From contig CM059973.1 of the NCBI GenBank assembly GCA_030490835.1, positions 52,580,008 through 52,644,007 on the forward strand: a stretch of 64,000 nucleotides of DNA. Reading direction: 5' to 3'. Shown piece by piece: positions 41,916 to 54,499 of this stretch. A program made the position numbers and the translations under genes. The notes under the pieces are model-generated. The model searched no databases. It was not told the DNA's origin and saw only the letters and a program-made list of their open reading frames with translations. Position 1 is the first letter of the stretch. Each line of letters opens with the position of its first letter. Source of the stretch: Annona cherimola. Lineage: Eukaryota > Streptophyta > Magnoliopsida > Magnoliales > Annonaceae.

Positions 41916-44900
41916 TGTGAAACTCTAACCCATGTAGAGCTCATATGTATGCATTAATTATGAACATGATCTGTATATGTGAATTATTGAATTATGAATG
42001 ATTTATGTGATTTTGCTAATTATTGCAATTAGGGTTAAGATTAGTAATAATGGTGTGATTAATCAGTTTGAGCTAATATGAGACAATGGGATTGGTGTAA
42101 ATTTTTATTGATTTAAATATGCAAATACATCATGGAAAATCATTTTAATTCATTTAAAATGAATAACGAGCATCGGTGTGATAATCGTTAAGTTAAGTGA
42201 AAAAACACTAGAAAATTCATAACTCAACGCCTCTAAGGCGGATTCAAGTGAAATTTGAAATGGAGATTAATGAAGTTGGACTTGGTATTATGGATATATT
42301 AGGTTATGAAAATTCTTAATAAAATGAGCATAATGATTTATTGATCATATTTCAATTTCAACCGTTAACTTTAAACGGCTACAATGGGAGTTAGGAAAAT
42401 CGGATTGAAATGAAATTTGAAACGGTTGAATGAAATTATGAGATGTTTATTTTGGATAGCTTAGATTAAGTATAAGATATTGGGAAAATACCTGCATTGA
42501 AAAAGGTGAGCATGGTTGACTAATGCACCACAAAAGTATCCATCAATTAATGCTAGAGTACAACGCATAATTGCATGGTTTTAATGGGAGTTGAGGTGTC
42601 AAATGCAGCCCATTTCTAGGGTATTTGATGTATTATATGAAATGAAAAAAATACAAGAATTATCCAGCCATTAAATGTTTATCATGATGAAGCTACAAAG
42701 CAAACAACCTATGCATAGGCAAGGTGGAACTATGGAGACGTCTAAGGGGTATCTTGCTGCATATTTTGATTTTTTAATTTTTTAAAATATGTATTTATAT
42801 TGCTGACATGTAGGGACACCAAGATATGCATTCAATCATGCAAATTTTCAGCAATAAAAATATTGGAATGCAGCTGAATTGGAGAGAGAAACCATGGACA
42901 GCATATGGGGCAAGTGACGTGCAATGAATATGCCTATTGCTGCCATTTTGTTAATTTTTTTAACACCAAATTAATACATTAATTAAAGGAAAATTAAGTG
43001 TAGGTTTTACCCTTAATGGGAATTATTAAAAAATGAAAAAAATTGCTGGAAAAATGGACAGCAAAGGACGTGATTGGGGGAGCAGCTTGGACGGTCTTGG
43101 ATTAATGCAATTTTTGGATTTTTGAAATGGTAAAAACCTAATTTACATGACTGTAAAATGTCCAGCACTTCAAAGTGGATAAGTTACATTTAATGGTGTG
43201 GAAAATGCACCATGAAGTGGGGCCCACATCTGAAAAAAATCCACCTTATAAATCCATGCACGTCCATGTGAGATGAGGGTTGGAAAAATTGCTAAGTGCT
43301 GAAATTTTCACTCCAAGCAACAGCAGCAACTCACGTCGACTTTGGCCAGCAAGAAAAGGAAGAAAAGAAATAAAAAAGGAAGAAATTTTGTGGAGAAAAT
43401 CATCTCCAAGTGATTAGAGTTGAGTTAGCACTAAACCAAGTAAGTATATGTGTTATTTGAGTTGGTTATTTTGAGTTTTTAAACTCCAAAATGGGAATAT
43501 GAAAGGGATGTTTAAAGAATATTTAAAATGATAATTTAACATGCTTTTGATTGAATATGGAATGGGTGTTAGATTATATGCATGAATTTTCATGATTTAG
43601 ATGATGAAAAGTGAAGTTTTGAATGACATATGAGTTGAAAACTCAAGTTGATAAGCCCTAAATCTTCATGACAAGTTTCTGTTTTGGTTTGATGATGTGA
43701 TTAGGTTATGAATTATGTATTAATGCAAAAAATATGTTTGTTTGTGCTTAAATGATGAACTTTAAAAAATATGGAACGCAAAGGGGTAAATATGACCTGA
43801 TTTCTTCGTTTCTATGCTACAAATCATATCAAAATAGGTTTGCATTCTTTGTGAATGATATGTAGGTTAAAACAACCTAAGGTTAAGGTATTATTGATTC
43901 CAAAAAGGATTTGGTAAAATAAACTCAAATCTGATTTTTTTTTATTTATGAACTGATGTATAAATGGAGTGAAAACGGGTAAGTAACTTGCTATTTTGAG
44001 AAGTTTTAATTTATGGATGTTAAACATGTGTTAATTCCCTAAATTTGGATTAGGAAAAATGGAATTATTTGTTCAAAATTCGGATTTATTAAACTGCTTA
44101 GGATTATGTGTCAAAAGACACGTTAAATGGGTGAAAAACGGGTTCCAAAACTTGCTGTTTTGAAAACCAATGGTGAGTAGATTTAAATCCCATAAAAATA
44201 TCCTAAATGAAGTAATAATTAAGGGTAATTAATACGCTGAAATATGGATTAAAATTTTGAGTTAGCAAATTTTATGAAATACATTATGTATGTGTTGCCA
44301 AATGGGCATATATGAATGGATAAATGTGTATAAGTGATGAATGATTTGTGAAAAGTGATTTTGTGCAAAAATGCATAAAAATAAGATCAATTTCATGATT
44401 ATATATCTGTTTAAAATTTCTTGATATTAATTCCAAAATTTTGGACTTGATTTATGGAGCTAAGGTAACGATATGTGCATAAAAGAAACACCCATGCGTG
44501 TATTTTGGAAAAAAATGGATAAATGGAAAATTGAGGTTAATGAACCTATAAATGATAATTATTGAATGAATTTTATGTGGATGAATGGATACCCTATGTA
44601 TAGGGTTATGTATGTTATGTGTTAGCTGATGAAATGTGTAAAAATATGCTATATATGTGCATAATGACTTGTGAAGTCAAATAAATGATATATGTGTATG
44701 GAATGGGTTGGAAAACTAAATGAAATATGAGAAAAATAAATATATGAAAAAAATATATTATTCTCATGTAGGCAAAGGCAAAGAAAAAGCGGAATCGGAA
44801 ATCTAAAAGACACAGGTAAGCAAGCAAATTTTCTAAATGAATTTTTTTTTCTAAATTGTTTATATAAATGCAATTTTTGCTCTAAATTGTTTGATGAAAT

Positions 44901-45904
44901 TGTGAAAATTAATTCTAATATGTTTAAGGATGGCCATCCCTTAGCAAATGGTATTGAAATGATGTTTTTACTTCAAATGTGATATTATAAAGTTTCCTTT
45001 GATAAATGTTATAGAAAAATGACGTGATTCGATGTTTCTGATTGAAAAAAATCATGCTACCATGTTAAAGATAGATTTATGAAAAATTCATGTGCACAGG
45101 GTACTAGGTCCACTTGAAGGGAAAAAGCAAACCGATTGTCCCCCTTGGTGAGGCCAAGTCGCTTAAAATAGGCCCAAGGCCGGCGGCGTCCTCTCTGAAA
45201 AGGGAGTTAACGTGGATGGATGGTCGCCTAGCTAGCTTCCATCCTAAGGGAATTATGATGATTATGTTCATGTTTTCATATTGCATTATGCATATTGTAC
45301 TCGTGATGGGTACAGGATATATGTTTTCCAAGATATACCTTTTGATAAGGTATAAGTTGCTTTCCAAGATGATTTTAAATGAAAAATGTTGCCTGAAATG
45401 ATTTGCCTGTAAAATGCAAATAACTTGCTTATTGAGTTTCGACTCACGATTTTGTTTTCCAAACCCAAAAGACAGGTGAAGGACAAGAGATGGCGAAGGA
45501 GGAAGTTCCAGCTTGAGAAAGTCATGGAAAAATTTTAGAATTTTTATATTATGAAGAAAATCCATGTTGAATAGATGTAAACTATTTGTATGTTTTATAT
45601 TGATGACTGTGATTTATACATGCAGTGACATCTGATTTAGGAAAAAGTTGAATGTTACTTGAATATCATGTTGTGTATATGTGTTGAATGGATTGAAATG
45701 GCTTAGTTATGCATGAGTTGGAAATGATTTAGATATGCTTGAAATGGATATATGAGAAATTAAATTCTTATGAGGAAATATTAAATCGGATAAACACCCG
45801 TTAAAACCCACCGTGTGACAGGGCAACAATCCTGATCACGTTTATCAATCAATACGATTCCGAGGTAAGGCACAGGATGTGACACTCAGGTTTGGGGCGC
45901 CACA
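41916..45904 (+). repeat. 3' LTR of element D (3.99 kb)
   Basis: TGTGAAACTC to GGGGCGCCACA. Carries the same landmarks as the 5' LTR: TATA 43246-43253, donor-like ACAG|GTAAGCAAGC at 44816, hairpin 45433-45446, acceptor-like GACAG at 45474. Confidence 0.92.
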
Positions 45905-45909
45905 TACAT

Positions 45910-45968
45910 GTACCATAATTACATGCCAAATGCCTTCATATGAGTCCTACTTGGATCCGGGTATCATA
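45910..45968 (-). mobile_element. Gypsy solo LTR I, segment 4 (terminal piece)
   Basis: The last 59 bases of LTR I after element D. It matches 59541-59594 at the end of LTR M and ends GGGTATCATA. GCCTT (45969-45973) follows, pairing with 17865-17869. Confidence 0.85.
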
Positions 45969-45973
45969 GCCTT

Positions 45974-46559
45974 CATTCATTCTAGCATTATGCATTATGA
46001 CCCTAACATATATTGCTTAGGACGTTGACATATTCATGAGCCAAATATATAGTTGTGAATTTGTGAAGTGTTGTTGTTAGATTAATTGCCTGGGTGGCAT
46101 TTGGGCTACAGATCTTATTTTTCTAGCCCTTATGATTTGGTTAATGTATTCTGTAAATTGGTCAGTGGGTTTGCCATGACTTGCGCTATTTTTTTTTCTT
46201 ATTTCAGATGGTAGATCAGCTTTTATGCCCCTTTGAGTTTGGACGTCAATATGTGTAAAATTCTCACATAAGTGGGGTTGGTGCCGGAGTGCCAATTATC
46301 TAGAAGCTACCCGAAATTGCCTATTTCTAAAATTTTCCACTATAGTAATGTTGGAGGCTGGGGCCTAGATTTTGGCTTCAAAGCACCAACTTTCTGCCTT
46401 GCATTCTTAGTGTGTACTTGCAATACAACTCTTTTCTATCACATCACATTGGAATGAAAGTCTGTGGGTTAGTCACCATCTTTTTCCTATAATAAAAGAC
46501 AAAAATAAATAAAGGTGTCATCACATTGGAATGAAAGTCTACGGTCTCATGCCTATCAT
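45974..46559 (+). other. Remnant N, right part: no gene seen
   Basis: Decayed sequence following LTR I. The only structure I see is a ~21-bp direct repeat 'atcacattggaatgaaagtc' at about 46442 and 46519. It is probably internal DNA of the old gypsy element whose pol fragment follows. Confidence 0.4.
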
Positions 46560-46826
46560 TTTCACTCAGAGATCAAAGTTCCAAAATTGATCTCAACCAT
46601 AAAGGTGTCAGATGTAAATATAGAACCTAAGACTAGGTTGCTGGAAAACATACCTGTTGTTCAAGAATTCCTTGATGTGTTCCTAAAAGAACTTCCTCGT
46701 TTACCTCCAAAGTAAGAGATAGAATTCAACATTAAGTTGTATACAGGCATCAACCGTATATCAAAAGCACCAAATAGGATGACATAAGAAGAGTTACAAG
46801 AATTAACAAAGTAGTTCTTAGAGTTA
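46560..46826 (+). pseudogene. Ty3/gypsy pol fragment: protease-RT linker, decayed
   Basis: Reads VPKLIS...NIPVVQEFLDVFLKELPRLPPK, stop, EIEFNIKLYTGINRISKAPNRMT, stop, EELQELTK, stop. This is the conserved start of Ty3 RT (usual form: PVVREFPDVFPEEL...PP.REIEF.I.L.PG...IS.APYRM). Three stops in about 90 codons. It is cut at 46827 by LTR J. It belongs to remnant N and is older than D. Confidence 0.8.
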
Positions 46827-48083
46827 TGTAATACCCATACCCAAGTAGGACTCATATAATTGCATTTAAGGTGTAATTATGATTTATGTATGAATTGATT
46901 GATTTTTGGATGATTTTTATGAATTTATGAATTTTGCAACTAGGGTTTACAATTAAGAATAGTGATTAAGATTAATTGCCAAAGCCCAATGTGAGTCAAG
47001 ATTACTAAAGAGGCTTAAGGATGATTAGTATATGCTAATGTGGCATGAATATTTATTTTAATTTCCATGATTTAATTGATAGAGATTAAAATGGAAGTTA
47101 TGGAGTTATGTTGAAATCATAGAAAATTCATAACTTAACGCCTGTAAGGCGAAATGAGATGAAATTTTAAAGGCAAGCTCATGATTTTGGGCTCAAATTT
47201 ATGTATAGATTGGATTAAGGCACAAGTGATGAGATTAAGGTGATCATTATTTATTTTTAATCTCACACTCTAAGGTTATTTTCAAAGGTTCATAACTTGA
47301 CATAGAAACATCGGTTTAAGATGAAATTTGAAACGATTGAATAAAATTATGAAATCTATGGTATGAGTGGATTGGATTAAGCTAATTATCATGGAAAAGT
47401 GGTTAATTAGAAAAAGGTACCTTGCATTGACTTTGTGTATCCTAGACTACCATAGCATTTAATAAAAAAGCATTTGAGAAAATGACATGTTTAAATGCTA
47501 TGCAAGGTGTCAAATTTTGGGTGGATTGAGCTGAATTTTATGCTTTGTTTAATGGTCAAATCCATGAAAAAGTCAAGGATTAAATGTCATGGTTAAATGC
47601 CTAATAGCTAGCTTAAATGGAGCTTAGGGCATGTGGCAAGAGTGGGGACGTCCAAGGGCATGTTTGGCATGGAAATGTGATTGTTTTAAATTCTAAAATA
47701 TGTGTCTAAGTTACCTAATGCCTAGGTGAAGTAAATGGGCACACAAATAAGTGAAAAAAGTGGCAAAAAATGTCAAAACCTAGCAAAATAGGGGACGTCA
47801 ATTTGTGGATAGGGACATGATCCATCAATGCATGGATTTTGTGGATTTTTGTAAATTAGTAAATGTAAATTTTACTTAGTTATAAAAATGCCATGTCATC
47901 AAGGAATAAGGTAGAAATAAATTACCCTCATGAAATGTGGCAAATGGGTCCCACAAGCTGGTTAAAAAAATCATAAAAATGGGATATTGCTTGGTAACAT
48001 GAATATGAAGAGAAAGGGGGAGGAAATTTCCCAAAATTGCTAAGTCTTGAGCAGCTCATTTGCACGTCCAAAACCAGCAAGGG
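46827..48083 (+). mobile_element. Gypsy LTR J, left part
   Basis: Starts TGTAATACCCATACCCAAGTAGGACTC-like (mutated family tip) and contains the shared 'cttaacgcctgtaaggcg' block near 47136. It is interrupted at 48084 by element K; the remainder would lie outside the window. The five bases before it, AGTTA (46822-46826), would be its target duplication. Non-coding. Confidence 0.7.
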
Positions 48084-48829
48084 TGATAATTAGAAATTAA
48101 TAATATATTTTATGGGCATTTTATACCAATTTGGTGGGTAATTAGTTGAGTTTAATGTGAAATTTGGTTTAAAACATGTTTTTGTAACATTTGGGTATTA
48201 GATATTAATTCCAAGCAATTTATATAATTTTTGTGATTTTTTTTGCTTGAAATTATATTTTTACTTGTTGCCATAAAATTAAATGAGTTTGTCCACGTAC
48301 AGAAATTGAGATCATCACCATCCATTTTTCAGTAAGCATCCTAACTGTCCATTCATGTGCACCGTTTAGATTTTCCATCTTAGCCATCTAGCTTTTCAAT
48401 TAAAATCAGCATGTTATTTGCATCCCGGCCAAGTATTTAATCAAATAACCATCCAGCTATTATTCAGAAATTCATCGTCCTAGGCATTAAATTGAACTAT
48501 CCAAAATTTTTTGAGCAAAATCATAATCTTAGCCTTCCAGAATATCCAGCCGTTTATTTTCAGATTAGCCGTCCAACCAAAAAAAGTCAAAGTAAAGAAT
48601 CCTAGCCGTCAAACAGATTAATCGGCACTGTCCATTCCTAAGTCACGCCCAAGCTATGCACCAGATTAGCAACATCTTTGGCTAGAAATTAACACCAAGG
48701 AAGAAGACTTTTCAGGTCTAGAGTTTGGCGCATGAACGCAATTCGGATTGCATAAAATTTGATCAATAATACCAGTAGCGCAAGTGCGTAGAGAAGAAGC
48801 AAATTTTGTGCTGAGCGCAGTTTGGACAG

Positions 48830-48838
48830 TTATAAAAG
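48830..48838 (+). promoter_or_regulatory. TATA box of the 5' LTR of K
   Basis: TTATAAAAGGGGG, identical in context to 60889-60897 in the 3' LTR. Confidence 0.7.
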
Positions 48839-49103
48839 GGGGAGATTTCGGCAAAAGAGAATTAACGAGCAGCAATAGAGAAATTCCAGGAGATTTTCCA
48901 TGAGCAGAATTAGAGAAAGAGAGAGAGAGCAAGGAGGTGGAAAGCACGGGCAAAAGGCGGATTAGAGAGTTGCATGGAGCGGCCGACACACCATCGGGCC
49001 TTCAAACCAATAAGCTTTTCTATCTTTTTCCTTTTTAATTTTAATTGTCTTGTTTAAGATGGATTTTAATTTTAATTTTATTTTGGACTTAAACATGCTT
49101 AGC

Positions 49104-49125
49104 TAAACCCTAAATCTAGGGTTTA
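49104..49125 (+). promoter_or_regulatory. Inverted telobox in LTR K
   Basis: TAAACCCTA and TAGGGTTTA arms separated by AATC, conserved at 61161-61182 in the 3' LTR. AAACCCTA is the plant telobox. Confidence 0.65.
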
Positions 49126-49780
49126 GGATGTAGCATGCGTACAATGTAGCGTGGCGTGGGTTTTTAATTTATTTATGGTGGATATTGTTGTTAATTTAAT
49201 ATCTTGTGATTTTAATGTTTACTTTGTACATGGGCCCATACTTTGGCATAATTTCATATATTCGGTGATGGAACCGAGAGGTGGAAACCTAATATACAAT
49301 AATCAAGATATTAAACCTGAAAATCTAAGACTACGAAAATAGGCATGATGACCTTGAGGAATTCCATAAACAAACTATAGAACTTAACAGATTCTAATTA
49401 ACTTAATCCCATGAGAATAGGTGGTTAAGAAAATTAGGGTACGCCTTGTAGGTTTCGAGAGAAGGTGCAAGGATAAATTAGGGTTTGTTCTCCTTTAACA
49501 AACAATATCTAGATTAAATCATTATACCACTACCCGTTGCAAAAGACGTATGTAAAATTTTAGACCCTAGGTACTTGCACTACTCGTTCTAATTTGCAAT
49601 TTTCTCTTCCCATTTTTCTATTTATTTTTTATTTTATTTACTATATTCTCCTCATATCTGACATGAAAGCATTTAAAAGCAAAGTTTATAGTCCAGACTC
49701 CAGAATTCCCTGTGGATCGATAATTTATATACTACAATCTACAACCCATGCACTTACGGTGGGATTGCGAATAAGTATTT

Positions 49781-49798
49781 AAGCTCCATTGCCGGGGA
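49781..49798 (+). other. Primer-binding site of element K (Asp-tRNA-like, degenerate)
   Basis: AAGCTCCATTGCCGGGGA matches 14 of 18 bases of TGGCGCCGTTGCCGGGGA, the Asp-tRNA complement used by Athila elements. Confidence 0.7.
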
Positions 49799-50033
49799 AT
49801 TCGGCGTTACTTTAAATTTTATTTTTAGATACTTTCTTTATTTTTTCATAGTTTTTTCCTTTCTTTGTTATTTTTTATTTTTTATTTTTTATATATTCTT
49901 TTTCTTTTATCTTTATCTATTTTTTATTTTTCTTTTATTATTTTTATTTTTTATTTATTTTATTTATTTTCCTTTTTTCCAACTCTCATTTTTATTTATT
50001 TATTTTTTTCTGAACTAGCTAGTTAATCTTTGT
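49799..50033 (+). other. T-rich leader of element K
   Basis: Almost pure TTTTATTTTT-type sequence from 49818 to 50010. Non-coding; typical of Athila leaders. Confidence 0.6.
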
Positions 50034-52443
50034 ATGCACCTACATACTCGAAACTTTGCAAAAAAACTAGCTGAAAAACTCTTTGTCGCTGACCCTGAGA
50101 TTGAACATTCTTTTAGGAGAAGAGTTCGTGACTACAAGCAGCAGCAATCTTCTCAAGACACCATGGCAGAACACAACAATCCGAACCCACCACATCAAGA
50201 GCAGGAGCAAGGCCAGGCTAAGAACAACGCTCCTCCAAGAAGGATAACTCTTAGCGATCGGAACCGCCCGAACCCTCGAGGATTTTGATCGTGCATATTG
50301 GAACCAGAAGTTAATGGAAGAAGCTTTGAACTCAATCTCGGGCTTATTCGGATGGTTCAATAGGACCAATTTGTAGGACTACCCTCTGAAAACCCGACTG
50401 TACACATCACTAAATTCCTACAGCTGTGCAACACAATAAGAGTGCAAAATATCCCACGTGAGGTAATACGCCTTCAACTTTTCTCATTTTCTTTTCGTGA
50501 CAGGGCAAGCGAGTAGTTCTATTTTATGCCACCCGACACTTTCAATACATGGGATGAGTTTTCTACTACTTTCATGGAGAAATTCTTTCCACCCACTAAA
50601 ACCAAAAAAATCCAAGACAAAATCAATCAGTTCATCCAAAAAGATGGCGAAACTCTATACGATGCATGGGAGAGAATGAAAGAATTGCAGCGCAAGTGTC
50701 CACATCATGGCATCTTGCAGGGTGATATTATTGAAAAAATTTTCAATGGACTCGATCAACCTAGCTGAAGTGCTGTCAATTCAGCCGCTGGTGGGCGATT
50801 CATGCGACTCACTAACGAGGAGGCTCTCGAGCTCCTCGATGATTTAGCTTTTTAATGATTCTCAATACAACGATACTCGAGGACCCTCTCGATGAGGTAA
50901 TGTATATGACGTCGAATCCATAAATTTTCTTCATGATAAAATTGATCAACTTTTGCAGCAAAAGAAATAGGAACCCGCGGACCGGAATGCATCTTCTTCT
51001 CGAAAAATTTCATGTGAGATCTGTGGAGCTTCACACTACATGTCTGAGTGTAGTTTTGCCAACCAGGACACCAGAAGCGAGCAGGCCAATGCATTCAACA
51101 ACCAGTATGATACTCGCACTTATGGTAATCTTTACTCAATTACTTACAACCTTGGATGGAGAAACCATCCCAATTTCTCTTGGGAAAACCAGTCAAACAC
51201 CCAAAATTATGCTCAAAATAATAAGTCACCTGGTTTCCTACGAAGACCACTGAACCCTCTCTCATACCAAACTCATCCCTCGCTATCTACACCACCTCAA
51301 GCACAATCCTCTGATCCCTTGATTGACAAACTACTTGAAGAAATGAGCCAAATGAAAACTCATATTAAATTGGTTGAAAATCAAATTGCCCAACATGCCA
51401 TTACCTCATCCCCTAGAGACCAGGGCAAACTCCCTAGCCAACCTGAAGTAAACCCTAGGGAACAAGTGCAGACAGTTATCTTTCGGAGTGGAAAGCAGCT
51501 TGACCCACCTCAATCACCTCAAATTGACACTGAAAAGGAGGCCAAGCAGGAACAGAAGCAAGAAGAGGAGCCATAACCCCAACCAGTGGTGGAGAAACCT
51601 TACGTCTCACCACCTCCTTACAAGCCTCCTCTTCCCTTCCCACAAAGGCAAAGACAGGCAAAACTTCCAAAGCAGTTCGAGAAATTTATTTCGACACTTA
51701 AGAACCTATCAATCAGCGTGCCATCTCTCGACATGATCTCTCAGATGCCGACTTATGCAAAATTCCTAAAGGAGATGCTGTCCAACAAAAGAAAGCTCGA
51801 GGAGCACGGAACCATTGCACTCACTGAAGAGTGCAGCGCCATCTTGCAGAACAAGCTACCTAAAAAGCTAAAGGATCCTGGGAGATTCTCTATTCCTTGC
51901 GCTCTCGGAAATTTCCAAATTAGCAAGGCGCTATGTGATCTCAGAGCCAGTGTAAGTCTGATCCCTCTCTCCATTTGTAAAAAGCTTAACATTAGTGATC
52001 CAAAACTAACTTCTATGTCTCTCCAACTGGCCGATCGATTAATCAAATTTCTAGTTGGTATTCTTGAAGATGTTCCCTTGAAAGTCGACAAGCTATTCAT
52101 CCCTATCGACTTTGTAGTCCTCGACATGGAGGAAGACCGCCAAATTCCAATCATTCTTGGACGACCTTTCTTAGCCACTGCTGGAGCCATCATAGACGTC
52201 AAAAATGGTCAACTTTCTCCAACAGTTGGAGATGAGAAAATGGAATTCAACCTCTTCTCAGCCATGAAAAACCCCTCCCTCGATAACTCGTGCTTACAGG
52301 TTGACGTGGTCAATAAGTCAACAAACAAAGAAATTTCAAGTAACCTAACTCAGACATATACAAGTAAAGGAGAAGTTGCAAAAGACTTGAACCAACAAGT
52401 TGCTAAATCTATGGCAACATCTGAAAGTGAGGGATCAAAATAA
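50034..52443 (+). pseudogene. gag: Athila-like Gag-protease, several stops and one frameshift
   Basis: The first frame (50034-50855; the likely start is the ATG at 50163, MAEHNN) shows the Athila Gag core TWDEFSTTFMEKFFPP, DGETLYDAWERMKELQRKCPHHG and FNGLD. Stops lie at 50286-50288, 50361-50363, 50514-50516, 50766-50768 and 50853-50855. A +1 shift leads to a frame through a CX2CX3HX4C knuckle (CEICGASHYMSEC, about 51010) and a glutamine-rich linker to a TAA at 51574-51576. The same frame continues as protease: ALCDLRASVSLIPLS, where the catalytic D(S/T/L)GA is DLRA, then LDMEEDRQIPIILGRPFLAT. It ends at TAA 52441-52443. No RT follows. Confidence 0.88.
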
Positions 52444-53745
52444 TAAAAATTTGATGAACAAAAGAGAAAAGCTAATAAACTGGTAACTATTCGTTCTCCT
52501 TCTTGTTGTTCTTTTAAAACTAATTACAGCGGTTCATTGGCAAGAAAAGTTCTCAAGCAAATATGGAGGTCAATTCGAAGAACAACGAATGCGAGAAAAT
52601 CTGAAGGCAAGAAAAAGAATCACGGAAATGCAAAAATTGGAGTTGGTTAACATCAGATGATCAAACTGGAGTCGATCTGACAACTTTAAACCAAGCGCTT
52701 TCGGGAGGCAACCCGAACCATTCCTTTTTTCTTACAGGGGAGTTTTAATTTTAGTTTTCTTTTATTTTAGAATTTTGATACTTTTTAATTTGGACCTTTA
52801 TTGGTTACTTTTCAGAGCCTACTTGGAAGGAATCACCATGGGATGAAAATTCGGTTCAACTGGCCAAAATAGGGAAGTTAACATCTCACATTTTTTTTAC
52901 AATTACTCCCTTTATTTTGATGACATGATTTACATTGAGGACAATGTCAATTTCAAGTGTGGGGGTGAATGCATTTCATTAATTTTCTCTGAATATTTAT
53001 TTCACTACCCTGATGATTATATTTTTGTCATGATTATAATTGTTGTCACGTTCTTGAAAAAAATTGAAAATTTTAGGTAATTCTTGCATAAATTGTGATA
53101 TTAGATTGATTGAGACCCTAATTTGAACTCTTGTATGTCTTATAAGTAAACCATACTTGGAATTTTAAAATCTTTGAGTTAGGAAAAGTTGAACCTTAAT
53201 GAGATGTTAAATTTATTTTTGAGCATGTACTTGTTGAAAATACTTGGATCTTTGTCCTGAATCACTTGATGAAACCGATATACCTAGGAACCGATCTTGT
53301 TTTCTTTCAAAATCGGAGTAATCCTCTCTAATTTATCAAAGGTTTTTCTAATACACACAATTGTCATTTAAGAAGGTAGTTTTTCCCATATACATGAAAA
53401 ATTTTATTCTGATTGAAGAAATTTCCAAAGCCAAAACTCAATTTAACCAATTCATGGACATGATTAAGGCATTATTTTGTAATGAACCTATCTTTGAAAG
53501 TATAACAGTTGTTGTCCCCCATTGAGCCAGGATTTAAATTTTTTCTAAACCTCAATTCCCACTTTGTTGAACCAACTTTGAAATTGAATTCTGAGCTGAA
53601 AAGTGAAACAGGAATAAGGTTCGATCTCCTGACTATGCAAATAATGAAAACGACTTCCTAAATACCCTGAAAAATGGTAAGGGAAATTATTGCCGAACTT
53701 GGTTAAAAAAAAAAGAAAAAAAACAATTACTAAACCAAGGGTAAA
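52444..53745 (+). other. Post-pol 3' region of element K (pol deleted)
   Basis: Non-coding. 'agcgctttcgggaggcaaccc' at about 52697-52717 is the conserved block found after pol in Athila/Tat elements. 'ttgaggacaatgtc...aagtgtgggggtg' at 52936-52968 is the usual PPT-like motif beyond it. Its presence right after protease shows that pol is missing. From 53000 to 53745 I see only AT-rich DNA without ORFs, then the M insertion. Confidence 0.65.
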
Positions 53746-54499
53746 ACAGGCACCCCAAACTGAGACGCCACTTCCTTACCTCAAGACCTTATTGATTGGT
53801 AAATGTGAATCAGGATTGTTGCCCTGATCACGCGGCGGGTTCTTAATTGGATTTCGTCCATAATTTTTTCGTTCGTCATCGTTCATATCTTTATATTTCA
53901 CATCATTCATCAAACAAGTGGTGATACACTTGTAATAAAATTTCATATTCTATTTCATAACATCTCATCATGCTTTTCTATAGTAAAAGTCTCTTTGACT
54001 AAATCATCACATTTTACATTCATACATCCATACATTCAATCATTGAATCATATAGAACTTAAAATTCTAATTAAGTTCACATACACATTAACATACCTTA
54101 GCATATTCATGCTTTCCCATTCCTTATAGCCTACCTGGCTATCATCTCGTGCCTTACTTCATTACTTAGATTTGCATTTTCTTGAGTTTCTTGATACCTA
54201 TCTAAGGTTTGGGAAAACAAAACGTGAGTGACAACTCAGGAAGCAAGCATTTTATGTTTGAAGGGCAAGGCTTCCTTTAAAACCTTTTTCTTAGACATCT
54301 TGAACACCTTTTTCCTGAGGACATTCGTATGTCCCAAAACATTATCATGAAATCCTTTGTTCATAAGGACAATTCTATGTCCTTGAACATTTTCATAAAA
54401 TATTCATTCTTAAAATCATTTACAAGCCACGTCCGAGCATGTTAAAGCAAAACATACATATTTTACCCTTTATAATTAATTTCTTTTTGTCTTGAGTGA

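Larger units (their letters stand above)
31715..45904 (+). mobile_element. Tekay/Del-like Ty3/gypsy chromovirus D, 14.2 kb, TSD TACAT
   Basis: Two LTRs of about 4 kb (31715-35691 and 41916-45904) with TG...CA ends, an exact PBS, a PPT and TACAT at 31710-31714 and 45905-45909. Internal order: leader ORF, gag, protease, RT, RNase H, integrase, chromodomain. In the first ~150 bases the two LTRs differ at about eight sites, so the insertion is not very recent. The intact target is visible at 59525-59560 in LTR M. Coding regions are interrupted many times. Confidence 0.93.
48084..49780 (+). repeat. 5' LTR of element K
   Basis: Starts TGATAATTAGAAATT; the end is approximate, set by the PBS. Contains about ten CCRTCCA-like boxes (48315-48635), TATA 48830-48838 (TTATAAAAGGGGG), a GA-rich leader and an inverted telobox at 49104-49125. 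Comparison of the first ~180 bases with the 3' LTR shows roughly eight differences. Confidence 0.85.

Noticed and set aside
46272..46457. 61-codon ORF in remnant N as a host gene exon
   Set aside because: No similarity to anything I recognise, no splice context, and it is surrounded by retroelement debris.
49021..50030. Possible microsatellite or scaffold-attachment region in the T-rich tract
   Set aside because: Position between PBS and gag is explained by the Athila leader; no regular repeat unit.
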